Positions 8,032-16,547 of a DNA stretch of 64,000 nucleotides are shown one piece after another. A program made the translations under genes and the position numbers. The notes below the pieces were generated by a model. That model ran no database searches. It was given only the letters and a program-made list of their open reading frames with translations, and was not told the DNA's origin. Source of the DNA: Anaerolineales bacterium (GTDB lineage Bacteria > Chloroflexota > Anaerolineae > Anaerolineales > UBA11858); contig JANQED010000004.1 of NCBI GenBank assembly GCA_028278545.1, positions 1 through 64,000 on the forward strand. Direction: 5' to 3'. The number at the start of each line of letters is the position of its first letter. The stretch's first letter is position 1.

Positions 8032-9312
8032 TCAGGAGGTTCTTCTTGATATTGGGAGGATAGATTTGATATTCAATCGCCCAGGAAATGGTGTATAGTC
8101 GATCAGCAACCACAAAATCAAGGCAGCCAGCAGGCCATTGCGCAGGTTGAGAAGCAGAACTCCAAGGTAATGGAGATCGAGGAGCAACCTGAAGCCGGCG
8201 GGAAAGATCATCATCGTGAGGAAGAAAATGATGATCAGCAGGCTGGCATAGCGGAACCTCAGAAGCGGCACAAAGGGCAATATCCAGATGATGTACTGAG
8301 GGGAGAACACCTTGTTGGTGGCAATGAAGATCAACAACGCAATCGTGGTATAAGCTACAAGGCTATCCGTGGGAATGATTTGGTGTCCTGATTCTCTTCT
8401 GAAGTGCATATAGCAGCTTGCGAAAACGAGCGCGAACATGATCGTGGCAAGGTATGGTAGCCATCGAAGGGCAATATCTGCATAAGGTGCGGAGAGATGG
8501 AAGGCTGTATAGTTGTAAACGATCTCTGCTGAACCATATCCCAAGGTTTTACCTAAGAGGATAAGCCCGCTCATCAGGCTTTCCACTTCTAAGCCGCGTT
8601 GCTGGTGATAGGAGAGGAACGAGAGGAATTGGTTCGGAGAAAGTAGGAAGAAAGGGATGATCGTGAGCACGCTAATCCCGCCACCCAGCATGAAGCGCCT
8701 CAGGGAAATGCCATCCTTTTTGGTCAGCAGATACAAACCCAAAACGGGGATGATGACCATGGGGTAGAGTTTGACCCCCACCGCGACCCCGATACAGAAA
8801 CCCGATGCGAGAGGCTTGTCGGTAATGAGCAGATACAGCGCCAGGATAGTCAGCAGCGCGGGGAATAGATCGTAACGCCACGGCAGAATTGGGGCGCAGA
8901 CCGCCACTGCGATGGTCAAAAGGGCGATTGGCTTTAACTTGCCGCGGGGCTTAGGTCGCCAGCGTTTTAACAAGAGCATCACAATGGTTGATACGATCAA
9001 ACTAAGCAAAACGGTCTCGAGGAGATAGAGTCTCAGATATTGAGCAGACGTCAGATTTTGGCCGAACGCCAATAGATAAGGCAGACAGAAGGCCAATAGT
9101 GCCAGGGGCGGGTATTCCATGTCGTAATCGCGATATGGAATTTCGCCCTCGAGGAACTTGGTTGAATAGGTGTAATATATGTCCAAAGAATCGTCATGCC
9201 AATCGGTATATAGCTCGAAGGCGATTAAAGCCACGATGGTCAGGGCTATCGACTGCACGATAATTAGCCCCACGAGGACGATCCTGTCGCTAATGGACCA
9301 GTTTGTTTTCAT
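8032..9312 (-). CDS. GT87-like membrane glycosyltransferase
   Basis: 426-aa integral membrane protein with about ten segments. The first large outside loop has DIYYTYSTKFLEGEIPYRDYD followed by EYPPLALL, the hallmark of DUF2029/GT87 enzymes, which transfer mannose or related sugars from a polyprenyl-phosphate donor on the outer face of the membrane. A PWRYDLFPALL segment and an FSPQYIIWILP segment near the C-terminus are also typical. Its start overlaps the preceding gene by 23 bases, so the two are translated together. Confidence 0.8.
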   Translation of the reverse strand: MKTNWSISDRIVLVGLIIVQSIALTIVALIAFELYTDWHDDSLDIYYTYSTKFLEGEIPYRDYDMEYPPLALLAFCLPYLLAFGQNLTSAQYLRLYLLETVLLSLIVSTIVMLLLKRWRPKPRGKLKPIALLTIAVAVCAPILPWRYDLFPALLTILALYLLITDKPLASGFCIGVAVGVKLYPMVIIPVLGLYLLTKKDGISLRRFMLGGGISVLTIIPFFLLSPNQFLSFLSYHQQRGLEVESLMSGLILLGKTLGYGSAEIVYNYTAFHLSAPYADIALRWLPYLATIMFALVFASCYMHFRRESGHQIIPTDSLVAYTTIALLIFIATNKVFSPQYIIWILPFVPLLRFRYASLLIIIFFLTMMIFPAGFRLLLDLHYLGVLLLNLRNGLLAALILWLLIDYTPFPGRLNIKSILPISRRTS

Positions 9313-10300
9313 TCGCGCTACCAGAATTAGCCGGGAACAGATAGAAGAGCGCCATTGGGATGATGAGGAAGCTCAAAGGGAGCATCTGGCGGACCTCTTT
9401 GGTGATCCCCGTCAGGAAATGGATCAGAATGAATATCGGTGTGACCAGCGCCGCGCGCTGCAAGAAGGGCGGTTTTCGAGAATACTTGAGCACTGCATAG
9501 ACCCAGAACGCTCCAAAAATAAAGAAGATATAAAGGTATTCTGCTTTCCAATATTCGAGGGGTGTGAAGCTTAACTGTTCGAGCAGACCTTCAATGTTGT
9601 CCGGTAAATGCCAGGCTCCTCCTAGATGAGGCCGGTCTCGGGTTACATAGCGGATGGCGCCAGCCGCAAGGTACGCTGGCAAACAGGTGCCCAGGGTGCG
9701 TGACAGCAGTCGAAAGATGTGCTGGAACTCAAAGCGCTTGTAGTTGACACAGAAGTAAACGAAAGGCAGCGCAAGGATGGACTCGTTATTGATCCCGCCG
9801 ACAAACAAGATGACCATGTACCAAAGCGTTTTCTGCTCACGGATAGCCCAGAGCGCTAATAGAAACGTCAGCAGCAACATAGGAGCACTTTCTTGCAGAT
9901 GATTGAAGTAGCTCAAGGGCATGATGCTTGCTAAAAACAGGACCCCCGCGAAAGCGAGTTTGGCGTCAAACCATTTTCTCAGGTAGAAGTGGAAACATAG
10001 CAGGGCTAGAAAAACGAACAACCACCTTTGAAGGATATAGGCGTTTGGGATTGATATTTCGAAAAGGTTTCGAAACATCTCTGGGATGTAGAACTGGAGC
10101 AGCCTCGATTGTTCATTGTTGGTATATTGGAACGCTAAAAGCAGTTGGTGGTTCATCTCTAGCTTTCCGTCAAACCAGACCGGGGTTAAATACAGTTTCA
10201 CGCGCAGGTTGATGAGTGCCAGGAAGAAGTAAACACCCCCAAATCGAAGGGTTTCGCTCAGGTAAGGTTTACCAAGAAGCGGGTTGCGGAATTTTTTCAT
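9290..10300 (-). CDS. Polytopic membrane protein, possible GT-C
   Basis: 336-aa protein with about nine hydrophobic segments. There is a short N-terminal cytoplasmic arm, an outside loop after the first helix, and NNESILALPFVY in the middle, which resembles the EP/NE loops of GT-C-like proteins. No decisive catalytic motif is visible. Its end overlaps the GT87-like gene by 23 bases, which argues for a shared role in glycan assembly. Upstream it follows the asparaginase gene by 31 bases. The function is not established. Confidence 0.6.
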   Translation of the reverse strand: MKKFRNPLLGKPYLSETLRFGGVYFFLALINLRVKLYLTPVWFDGKLEMNHQLLLAFQYTNNEQSRLLQFYIPEMFRNLFEISIPNAYILQRWLFVFLALLCFHFYLRKWFDAKLAFAGVLFLASIMPLSYFNHLQESAPMLLLTFLLALWAIREQKTLWYMVILFVGGINNESILALPFVYFCVNYKRFEFQHIFRLLSRTLGTCLPAYLAAGAIRYVTRDRPHLGGAWHLPDNIEGLLEQLSFTPLEYWKAEYLYIFFIFGAFWVYAVLKYSRKPPFLQRAALVTPIFILIHFLTGITKEVRQMLPLSFLIIPMALFYLFPANSGSANENKLVH

Positions 10301-10331
10301 CTTCGGGTGTTCTTCATGGATACGGGAGGTC

Positions 10332-11405
10332 TCATTGGTCCTCGCTGCCAGTGAAAGGAGTCTGCAAATCAGAGATGAGCGGCCGGGCTTCGCCGATGAC
10401 CAGTTCTCGCCAGTTCTTCAAGGTCATTTTGGGGCCGAAGGATGAAAGGGCTTCTAGTTGTGGCCCGGTCAGGGCGCCGAATTGCTTAAGAATCTCCAGG
10501 GCCACGGCAGGTCGGGCGCGAGCTTTCAAGTCGCCATCGGCAATTTTAATCGCTATTCCAATGCCAGGGGATCCGGGATTGATAGCCCCAGGCATGATCC
10601 CCAGCCCCAGGTAACCCTCTGCGCCCCCCTTTGCAACGATACTGCCGTCCGCTGTTTGCATCAGGCAGGTGTCGAAACGCCCAGGGCCAGCGACCATTTC
10701 TGGGTGAGAAGTCATGGCATCGGTGATGATTTGGCACGCCCCCGCTAGCGTAGGGGGGAGATCATGGGGGTCACATAAACGAGCAAAGCCCAGGGCGGCG
10801 TTCCGCAGGGGGATGGCGAAGTTCGGGGCGGAACAACCATCGGTGCCCATTGTAACAGCCTCGAGGTCCACATCGCACATCCCGCTGAACGCCAGGAGGA
10901 TTTGCTCTTGTACCGGGTGCTCGGGGTTGATATAGTCGCCGATGGGATGGCCCATCAGGCGCGCCAGGGCTAACATGCCGGTATGCTTCCCAGAGCAGTT
11001 ATGACGTACAGGGGTGGGGCTTTCTCCGCGGGCGCGCAGGGCAAACGCGGTCTCTGCATCGGGCGGCGGATGAACACCGCAGAGCAGGTCCGTCTCGCTG
11101 ACGTCGATCTTGGTTTGGATTGACTTAATCGTGGCTGCGTGCTCATCGGTTCCCGCATGGGAGGCGCAGATAATGGCTATTTCCCGCTTTGAGAGGCCCC
11201 AGTGGGTGTGTCCATCGTTTTCAATCAGCGGCAGGGCTTGAAAAGGCTTGGCCGCGGATCGAAGGTAGACAATCGCTTGCGGGTCACCATGGGCTGCCAG
11301 CAGATTGCTGTGCGAATCGACGATTGCAAAAGCCCCAAAATGGATGGACTCGTCAATGGCTCCTCGCGTCAATGCCAGGATGGGGCGATAAGCTGTTGAG
11401 ATCAT
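10332..11405 (-). CDS. L-asparaginase II
   Basis: 357-aa cytoplasmic amidohydrolase of the asparaginase II (Rhizobium ReAV) family, converting L-asparagine to aspartate and ammonia. It is unrelated to the E. coli-type enzymes. Visible family motifs are RSAAKPFQALPL (SxxK, Ser50 and Lys53), ASHAGTDEH, HNCSGKHTGML and GTDGCSAPNFAIPL, with the paired cysteines that bind zinc in this class. Length is normal. It is followed by the GT-C-like gene at 10300 after 31 bases and preceded by the MBL-fold gene by 47 bases. No ribosome site is seen before the ATG. Confidence 0.92.
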   Translation of the reverse strand: MISTAYRPILALTRGAIDESIHFGAFAIVDSHSNLLAAHGDPQAIVYLRSAAKPFQALPLIENDGHTHWGLSKREIAIICASHAGTDEHAATIKSIQTKIDVSETDLLCGVHPPPDAETAFALRARGESPTPVRHNCSGKHTGMLALARLMGHPIGDYINPEHPVQEQILLAFSGMCDVDLEAVTMGTDGCSAPNFAIPLRNAALGFARLCDPHDLPPTLAGACQIITDAMTSHPEMVAGPGRFDTCLMQTADGSIVAKGGAEGYLGLGIMPGAINPGSPGIGIAIKIADGDLKARARPAVALEILKQFGALTGPQLEALSSFGPKMTLKNWRELVIGEARPLISDLQTPFTGSEDQ

Positions 11406-11452
11406 TGGTGAAGGAGGTGTCTGGATAGGGACGATTTCCTGGTTGCCGGCCT

Positions 11453-12286
11453 CTACCCAAAATGACGAGAGTAGTATTGCTGGAGGCCGTACTGCAGGCG
11501 CTGGGCATAGAATGTTTCCATCCTAGCAGGATATGAGATCATCTTGAGCAGGGCTGGGATCATTTTTTGGGTGTCTTCAGGTTTGGCTTTGCGTCGTGAG
11601 AGGGTTTTCAGACGTCCACCGATCGATTTCAGCAGTTTTCGCTGGTCGCGAATGGTATCGATGGTGACCGGCCCACCGCGACCACAGATGATGGTGTAGT
11701 TCGCATATTTCCGGGATGCCAACAGGTTGAGCGTTTCGTGCCAGGTTTCCAGGTCAGCTTTTGCCAGGAAAGGGGGTTGGTTCGGCGTCACAGCGTCTCC
11801 GATGAAGAGTATTTTTTCCGCCGGGATATGCACCCAGGATGATCCCGGACATGGGCCAGGGTTATGTTCGATGCGGATCTCAGGGCCACCCCAATGAAGG
11901 GATAAGTGATCGCTGAAGGTGATGTTTGGGCGCTCCCAGCGGGTTCCGCTGACCTCCGGGTAGTGTTCCCATTCAGCCCCCATTTCGCTTCCCTGACCTT
12001 TGAAGACGGTGGTTCTTTCCTGAAAGGCCTCCGCGGTTCGGTCGTGGGCCACAATTGGAAATTCGATTGCCCGGCAGCCGAGCGTGCGGTCTGCGTGGAC
12101 ATCCAGAACGACGCTGAGTCGATGAGTGCCGTGGCTCTGGGCGAGCAGGGCCGCTTTCCAGGCGCGGGCGTCATCAGAACGGAGCGGGGAGTCGATCAGA
12201 AGCGTGCCATAAGGGAACGTGATCGCACCAACCGTTACACCTGCATAAGCATCTTCATAATAGATATTCTCTGCAATGGCTCGCAT
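11453..12286 (-). CDS. MBL-fold protein with degenerate metal site
   Basis: 277-aa protein with the metallo-beta-lactamase fold: N-terminal YAGVTVGAITFPYGTLLIDSP strand-loop, a FIGDAV motif (the metal-bridging Asp strand) and a CGRGGP loop. The usual HxHxDH motif reads D62-V-H64-A-D66-R67, so the first His and the last His are replaced. At most one metal is likely to bind, or the protein has lost hydrolase activity. The start has AAGGA six bases upstream. It lies 27 bases after the GAF-PAS kinase and ahead of asparaginase. The substrate is unknown. Confidence 0.75.
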   Translation of the reverse strand: MRAIAENIYYEDAYAGVTVGAITFPYGTLLIDSPLRSDDARAWKAALLAQSHGTHRLSVVLDVHADRTLGCRAIEFPIVAHDRTAEAFQERTTVFKGQGSEMGAEWEHYPEVSGTRWERPNITFSDHLSLHWGGPEIRIEHNPGPCPGSSWVHIPAEKILFIGDAVTPNQPPFLAKADLETWHETLNLLASRKYANYTIICGRGGPVTIDTIRDQRKLLKSIGGRLKTLSRRKAKPEDTQKMIPALLKMISYPARMETFYAQRLQYGLQQYYSRHFG

Positions 12287-12313
12287 AGATGTTCCTTGTC
12301 AATAATAAACAGC

Positions 12314-14410
12314 TTACGGGGAGTCTTCTTCCACCATAGGGAGTGTAAACGCAAAGCGTGTGCCACCCTGTGTGGCTTCATCCACCCAAATCCGGCCACC
12401 GTGCCCCTCAACAGCCAGTCGGCAATAAGCGAGCCCAAGCCCGATCCCTTTAGGGTCGCCTTTTCCGTGGAGACGAGTGTATTTATCGAAAATGGTGGGG
12501 CGTTTCTCCTCCGGAATACCTGGCCCTGTATCCTCAACCCAGAAGCACAACTCCTGGTTAGCGAGCGCCGCGCCAACAGTGATGTGACTCTCGGGGGGGG
12601 TGTATTTGACGGCGTTCTCCAGCAGGTTGATGAGTACCCGTTGGATCATATTTTCGTCCACGTCGGCGAGCGGAATGCCCTCCTGGATGCGAATGAAGAC
12701 TTCTTGATCTTTGTTGTTGGCGATGGGTAGGATCGCGTCAACAGCGCCATTGATGATATCTTCGACTTTGGCTGGCTCGGTGTTCGTAACGGGTTGACCG
12801 GCCTCAAGGCGGTTGATATCGAGGAGTGAGTTGGTCAGCCGTTCGATGCGTTTTGTGGAGCGCACGGCGATCTCAAAAAGGGATTGAATCGTGGGATCAT
12901 GTTCGAAGGATTGGATGCTTTCAAGCACATCCAAACTGGATAACACATTGCCCAGCGGAGAGCGCAGATCGTGGTAGATCATCGACAGTAAGTCATCGCG
13001 TAATTGGTCGAGTTCTTTTCGCTCGGTGATGTCCCGAAAGGTCCACTGGAGATAGTACTGCCCCTCAATTTGAACCATGTGCACGTGGACCTCAATGGGG
13101 ATGATTATTTCAGTGCTGGTTTTTAATTCAGATTCGTACGATATGGTCTCATCTGGGGGAATGAACTCAAGGAATTCTCCCACAATCTCTTCATCGATCT
13201 TATGGACTTCATCAATGTGCAGCAGTTGAAGTTGTACGATGGTGAAACCTGTGAAATCGAAGGTCTGGTTGTTGACTTCTAGAATATTGCCTCTCAAATC
13301 AGTGATCAAGATGGCGTCGATGCTGCTGTTGTACAGGTCTCGATATCGCTGGTGAGCAGCTTGAAGGTCTTCGAATAGCTGCGCGTGACGAATGGCCGTT
13401 CCGGCCAGGCTGCCGATGCCGGAGAGTACGGCGAGGGCGTCTGCCTCGAAACTGCCCTCAATGGGGTTGAGGGCTTGTACTGCACCGATGATATCGCCGT
13501 CTGAAATGATGGGGGCACATGCTACTGCGCGGGTTTCAAAGCCGGTTGACTTGTCGAATTCCTCGTGGAACCGTGGGTCAACAGATACATCGGGGACGAT
13601 GATGCCTTCTTCGTGCTGCACCACCCAGCCGACGATGCCTTGCCCTACATCCACTTTCATTCCCAAGATGTCATCCTCTTTAGAAGTTGTCGCGCAATAT
13701 TCTAAAGTATTGCCGTCTGGATCTAACAGGGCCAGAGAGACGGCTTTCACCCGGAGGGCTTGGCTGATCTGCTCGAGAATGCGTTGCAGTACATCTCCGA
13801 GTCTGAGTGAAGCGGTGATCGACGAGGCGCTTTCTGCCAGGGCGCCCATCACGAGAACTTGCTGCTGGCTTGCATTGTACAAGCGAGCGTTCATTACGGC
13901 TATGGCAGCTTGATCGGCGATGGCCTGAACTAAATTGAGGTGTTCATCTGTGAAGAAGAGAGGCACGGGATGGGAGAGGGTGATCACCCCCACAAGCGTA
14001 TCTCTGGCAATGAAGGGCACGCTCAATGATGATTTGGCCTTGTCGCTGCCCTCGGCCTGCGTCGAGCTTTTTACCCAACGATCATCGCGGCTGGTATTCA
14101 GTACCAGCGCAGGCTGGCGGTTTTCCATTACCCAACCTGCCAACCCATCTTTTATGATCGCGCCTATTTGTGCCGTAGAGTGATCGAGGACATTATCCTC
14201 GTAGATGATGGTGGATTCGACTGGTTTCCCTTCGTCATTGACAACGATGATGCTGCCGCTCACCGCTCCGATTGTGCGCATAGAGAGGGCGAGTACCCGT
14301 TGGAGCACGACGGTCAGGTCGAGGGTTGAGGCAATCTCTCGACTAATGTGGTAAAGCAGCTCCAGCGCCTCTTGCGTGGAGATATACTCACTCTTAATCG
14401 GTGCGGTCAT
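12314..14410 (-). CDS. GAF-GAF-PAS sensor histidine kinase
   Basis: 698-aa soluble kinase. Order: GAF (about 15-175), GAF (about 195-345), PAS (about 355-465, ending WTFRDITERKELDQLRDD), HisKA with IYHDLRSPLG (phospho-acceptor His480), and HATPase_c with NLLENAVKYTP, DTGPGIP and GIGLGLAY. It is the third GAF kinase in 14 kb and lacks an adjacent regulator. On the minus strand a TATACT box lies about 40 bases before the start. It heads a minus-strand series of nine closely spaced genes (the MBL-fold gene follows after 27 bases), although internal promoters are likely. Confidence 0.9.
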   Translation of the reverse strand: MTAPIKSEYISTQEALELLYHISREIASTLDLTVVLQRVLALSMRTIGAVSGSIIVVNDEGKPVESTIIYEDNVLDHSTAQIGAIIKDGLAGWVMENRQPALVLNTSRDDRWVKSSTQAEGSDKAKSSLSVPFIARDTLVGVITLSHPVPLFFTDEHLNLVQAIADQAAIAVMNARLYNASQQQVLVMGALAESASSITASLRLGDVLQRILEQISQALRVKAVSLALLDPDGNTLEYCATTSKEDDILGMKVDVGQGIVGWVVQHEEGIIVPDVSVDPRFHEEFDKSTGFETRAVACAPIISDGDIIGAVQALNPIEGSFEADALAVLSGIGSLAGTAIRHAQLFEDLQAAHQRYRDLYNSSIDAILITDLRGNILEVNNQTFDFTGFTIVQLQLLHIDEVHKIDEEIVGEFLEFIPPDETISYESELKTSTEIIIPIEVHVHMVQIEGQYYLQWTFRDITERKELDQLRDDLLSMIYHDLRSPLGNVLSSLDVLESIQSFEHDPTIQSLFEIAVRSTKRIERLTNSLLDINRLEAGQPVTNTEPAKVEDIINGAVDAILPIANNKDQEVFIRIQEGIPLADVDENMIQRVLINLLENAVKYTPPESHITVGAALANQELCFWVEDTGPGIPEEKRPTIFDKYTRLHGKGDPKGIGLGLAYCRLAVEGHGGRIWVDEATQGGTRFAFTLPMVEEDSP

Positions 14411-14511
14411 GACATAACACTTTCATCTGCTGCCAAGTATAGCATATCGGTGAGGTCTGCTTCAGGATATCCTCCCTGGGATCGTCGATCGTGCATCGAA
14501 CTATGCAACCT

Positions 14512-14543
14512 CAAAAAGCTGAGACGGATGGATTGCCTCAGCT
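14512..14543 (-). terminator. Intrinsic terminator of the lipoprotein gene
   Basis: On the minus strand AGCTGAG and CTCAGCT (complement of 14517-14543, 13-nt loop) form a stem that runs straight into TTTTT. It lies 24 bases after the lipoprotein stop codon and upstream of the kinase, so it separates the two units. Confidence 0.75.
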
Positions 14544-14566
14544 CGATAGTTGCAGATTGGCTTGTG

Positions 14567-15082
14567 CTAAAGATCGGCTGGATCGAGAATATGGATCAGG
14601 ATATTTCTCGAAATCTGAGATAGATTCGAGACTTTCACTCGAATGGCCTTCCCGTTCGGGTAACCACCAAAGACCAGGGTCGCGCTGTAGTCGGTGAGTT
14701 TGGTTAATTCTTCAATTTCGATCAGTCCCAGGGCTGGAAATGTATCCCGATAGAATTGGACGCACTCTTCGATGGTTAGCGATGTGATGAAATCCATGCG
14801 CGTTGCATCTTCCATGGAGATGGAGCCGTCTTCGGGCACGGGGATGATGTCGAGGAATTGCTTGGCATCCGTTTCTACGCCCGCCATGGCAGCCTGGAAT
14901 ATCCCACCGGGTGTATCTGCGGGGAGTTCAACAACTTCGACCGTTTCGATGGGTTCTTCGGCAGCGGGGGCTGCTGCTTCGGGTGCGCTGGGGGCCTGAC
15001 CAGTTTCTGGGGCGCTGTTGCAAGCGGCCAGGATAATCGATACACTTAAAATGAGCAGGGCAATCCGACTAATTCTTTTCAT
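14567..15082 (-). CDS. Predicted lipoprotein
   Basis: 171-aa secreted lipoprotein: basic start (MKRISR), hydrophobic helix and lipobox LAAC with Cys21 as the lipidation site. An Ala/Pro/Glu-rich linker follows (about 25-55), then a roughly 110-residue globular domain (QAAMAGVETDAKQF onward) with no recognised family. The ATG has a strong GGAGGAG ribosome site nine bases upstream. It is monocistronic, ending in its own terminator (14512-14543). The function is unknown; it should be anchored at the outer face of the cytoplasmic membrane. Confidence 0.8.
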   Translation of the reverse strand: MKRISRIALLILSVSIILAACNSAPETGQAPSAPEAAAPAAEEPIETVEVVELPADTPGGIFQAAMAGVETDAKQFLDIIPVPEDGSISMEDATRMDFITSLTIEECVQFYRDTFPALGLIEIEELTKLTDYSATLVFGGYPNGKAIRVKVSNLSQISRNILIHILDPADL

Positions 15083-15381
15083 AACTACTCCTCCATGGCG
15101 TAAAACGAAATATGAAATGGGCGATCTTGCTCATTATAACCCCACGTCAAGGGCTTCTATGGCATATTTATGTGTTTTTTTCGTAACAGCGAAGCGGTTG
15201 GGTTGCTGATTTTGGGCTGTTTTCGGGTTTATGTGCTGGCACGTACTGCGAAAGCTTGGTGCTCCGTGAAGTTGGCAAGTAAATTGATCTAGAAGTTCAA
15301 CTTCTTTGCATGTGCCATTTTGTATCAGAAATTAAGCAGCAATCGAACTTCTTAAACACAGAAACTAGCCTGGCGATGCGC
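15083..15381. other. Intergenic region
   Basis: 299 bases without a supportable gene. It contains a TATAAT on the minus strand (15133-15138), about 50 bases before the lipoprotein ATG, without a clear -35. It also holds a 15-bp palindrome AGAAGTT-C-AACTTCT (15291-15305) that could end holB transcription but has no strong T-run. Confidence 0.5.
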
Positions 15382-16383
15382 TTAAGGGATAAAGGGAAGA
15401 TTCAGCAAAAGCACTTCGGCCGTCAGGCGAGCGTTTGTGTAGCGCTCGAGCCGTGATTTAGTGAGCTCCAGGTTGGAGGCCATTTCCCTGGCCCTCTCGA
15501 GGGGGATGATTTTCGCCAAACGGTCGATCTCGTTTTCATAATCCAGGTTTGTGATCGGTGTCTGGGAGCCGCTGACCTTGAGCAGCACGTCCCGCCACAG
15601 GGATAACCAGGTCTGCAAAACTTGAAAGAACCCGGCTCTGTCTTTGGCGAGCTTCTCAGCATACTGAAAACGTTCTGTTCGGTTTTCGGATAACAGGCGT
15701 TGATGATCGTCGAGCCAGGTGGCACGCTGCTCTCGATACGCCGCGTTCTGGGATAACCAATGCGCATATCCGGGCCGCCCGTTGGATAAATGGGCTAACA
15801 ACCTGGCTTCATCGTCGGGGATTCCCCACATGGTCTGCATGCCCTGGCTGACTTCCTCGAGGGGCAGCGCGCGCAGGCGAATCACTTCGCAGCGCGAGAC
15901 GATGGTCGGGAGCAGCGTTTCGGTGTCTTGCGCGGTCAGGAAGAGAACCACCTGGGGTGGGGGTTCTTCCAGGGTCTTCAGGAGGGCGTTGGCGGCGTTG
16001 GGGTTGGCCTCCTCGAAACGTAGGAATAATGCGATCTTAAACGGTGCTTCATAGGGCGCCAGGGATATGCCGCGCTGTAATTCCCGCACCTGGTCGACTT
16101 TCAATGTACCGCCGACCTCTTCTGCTGCTACGACCGCCAGATCAGGGTGCTGCATGCGCTCGATGCGTTGGCAGGTGTGGCATGTTTGGCAAGGTGTGCC
16201 GGGGTTAGGCGGTTGGGGACAATTCAACCCTTGGGTCATGCGCAGAGCCAACGTCTGTCTTCCAACCCCCTGGGGGCCGGTGATCAGATAGGCATGGCGC
16301 ATGCGCCCATTCGCGAGATGCCCCCTCAGCAAATCGACGGCCCACTCGTGGCCTAGCATACCCCAATTCGAGTCGAAATCCAT
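15382..16383 (-). CDS. holB: DNA polymerase III delta' subunit
   Basis: 333-aa clamp-loader subunit that helps load the sliding clamp on primed DNA. The AAA+ core has GPQGVGRQT (36-44; the P-loop lysine is Arg42, so ATP binding is probably lost as in other delta' subunits). The zinc module is C55, C65, C68 and C71, followed by DQVRELQ, the ANALLKTLEEPP signature and the SRC sensor (VSRCEVI). The C-terminal collar region is degenerate but of normal length. The start ATG sits only 6 bases after a TACAAT box, so the mRNA should be leaderless. It is divergent from the helicase gene. Confidence 0.93.
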   Translation of the reverse strand: MDFDSNWGMLGHEWAVDLLRGHLANGRMRHAYLITGPQGVGRQTLALRMTQGLNCPQPPNPGTPCQTCHTCQRIERMQHPDLAVVAAEEVGGTLKVDQVRELQRGISLAPYEAPFKIALFLRFEEANPNAANALLKTLEEPPPQVVLFLTAQDTETLLPTIVSRCEVIRLRALPLEEVSQGMQTMWGIPDDEARLLAHLSNGRPGYAHWLSQNAAYREQRATWLDDHQRLLSENRTERFQYAEKLAKDRAGFFQVLQTWLSLWRDVLLKVSGSQTPITNLDYENEIDRLAKIIPLERAREMASNLELTKSRLERYTNARLTAEVLLLNLPFIP

Positions 16384-16389
16384 GGCCTG

Positions 16390-16418
16390 ATTGTAGCGTA
16401 TGGGGGGGGCTTTGACAA
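16390..16418 (-). promoter_or_regulatory. Leaderless promoter of holB
   Basis: On the minus strand TTGTCA (16413-16418), a 17-nt spacer with a C-run, and TACAAT (16390-16395). The ATG begins 7 bases after the -10, at the expected transcription start, leaving no room for a ribosome site. Confidence 0.75.
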
Positions 16419-16511
16419 CGCTCTGGAGATGGTTTGGGCGCTGGGGCGCACAGGTTATCAGAGAAATCTCCCCTACGACCTTATTCTGGGGACGTTCTGC
16501 CCCCTATCGCC

Positions 16512-16540
16512 TTGCCAAACCATATGCGCGGCGATACAAT
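16512..16540 (+). promoter_or_regulatory. Leaderless promoter of the helicase gene
   Basis: TTGCCA (16512-16517), 17-nt spacer, TACAAT (16535-16540). ATG 16548 begins 8 bases after the -10 box, where transcription should start. This promoter decides the start codon: the in-frame upstream codons at 16434 and 16524 lie before or inside it. Confidence 0.75.
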
Positions 16541-16547
16541 CCCTCGC

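Noticed and set aside
11906-12730. Long plus-strand open frame (274 codons)
   Set aside because: It runs antisense across the MBL-fold gene, the gap and the kinase C-terminus, both of which have clear family motifs. No homology or ribosome site was seen.
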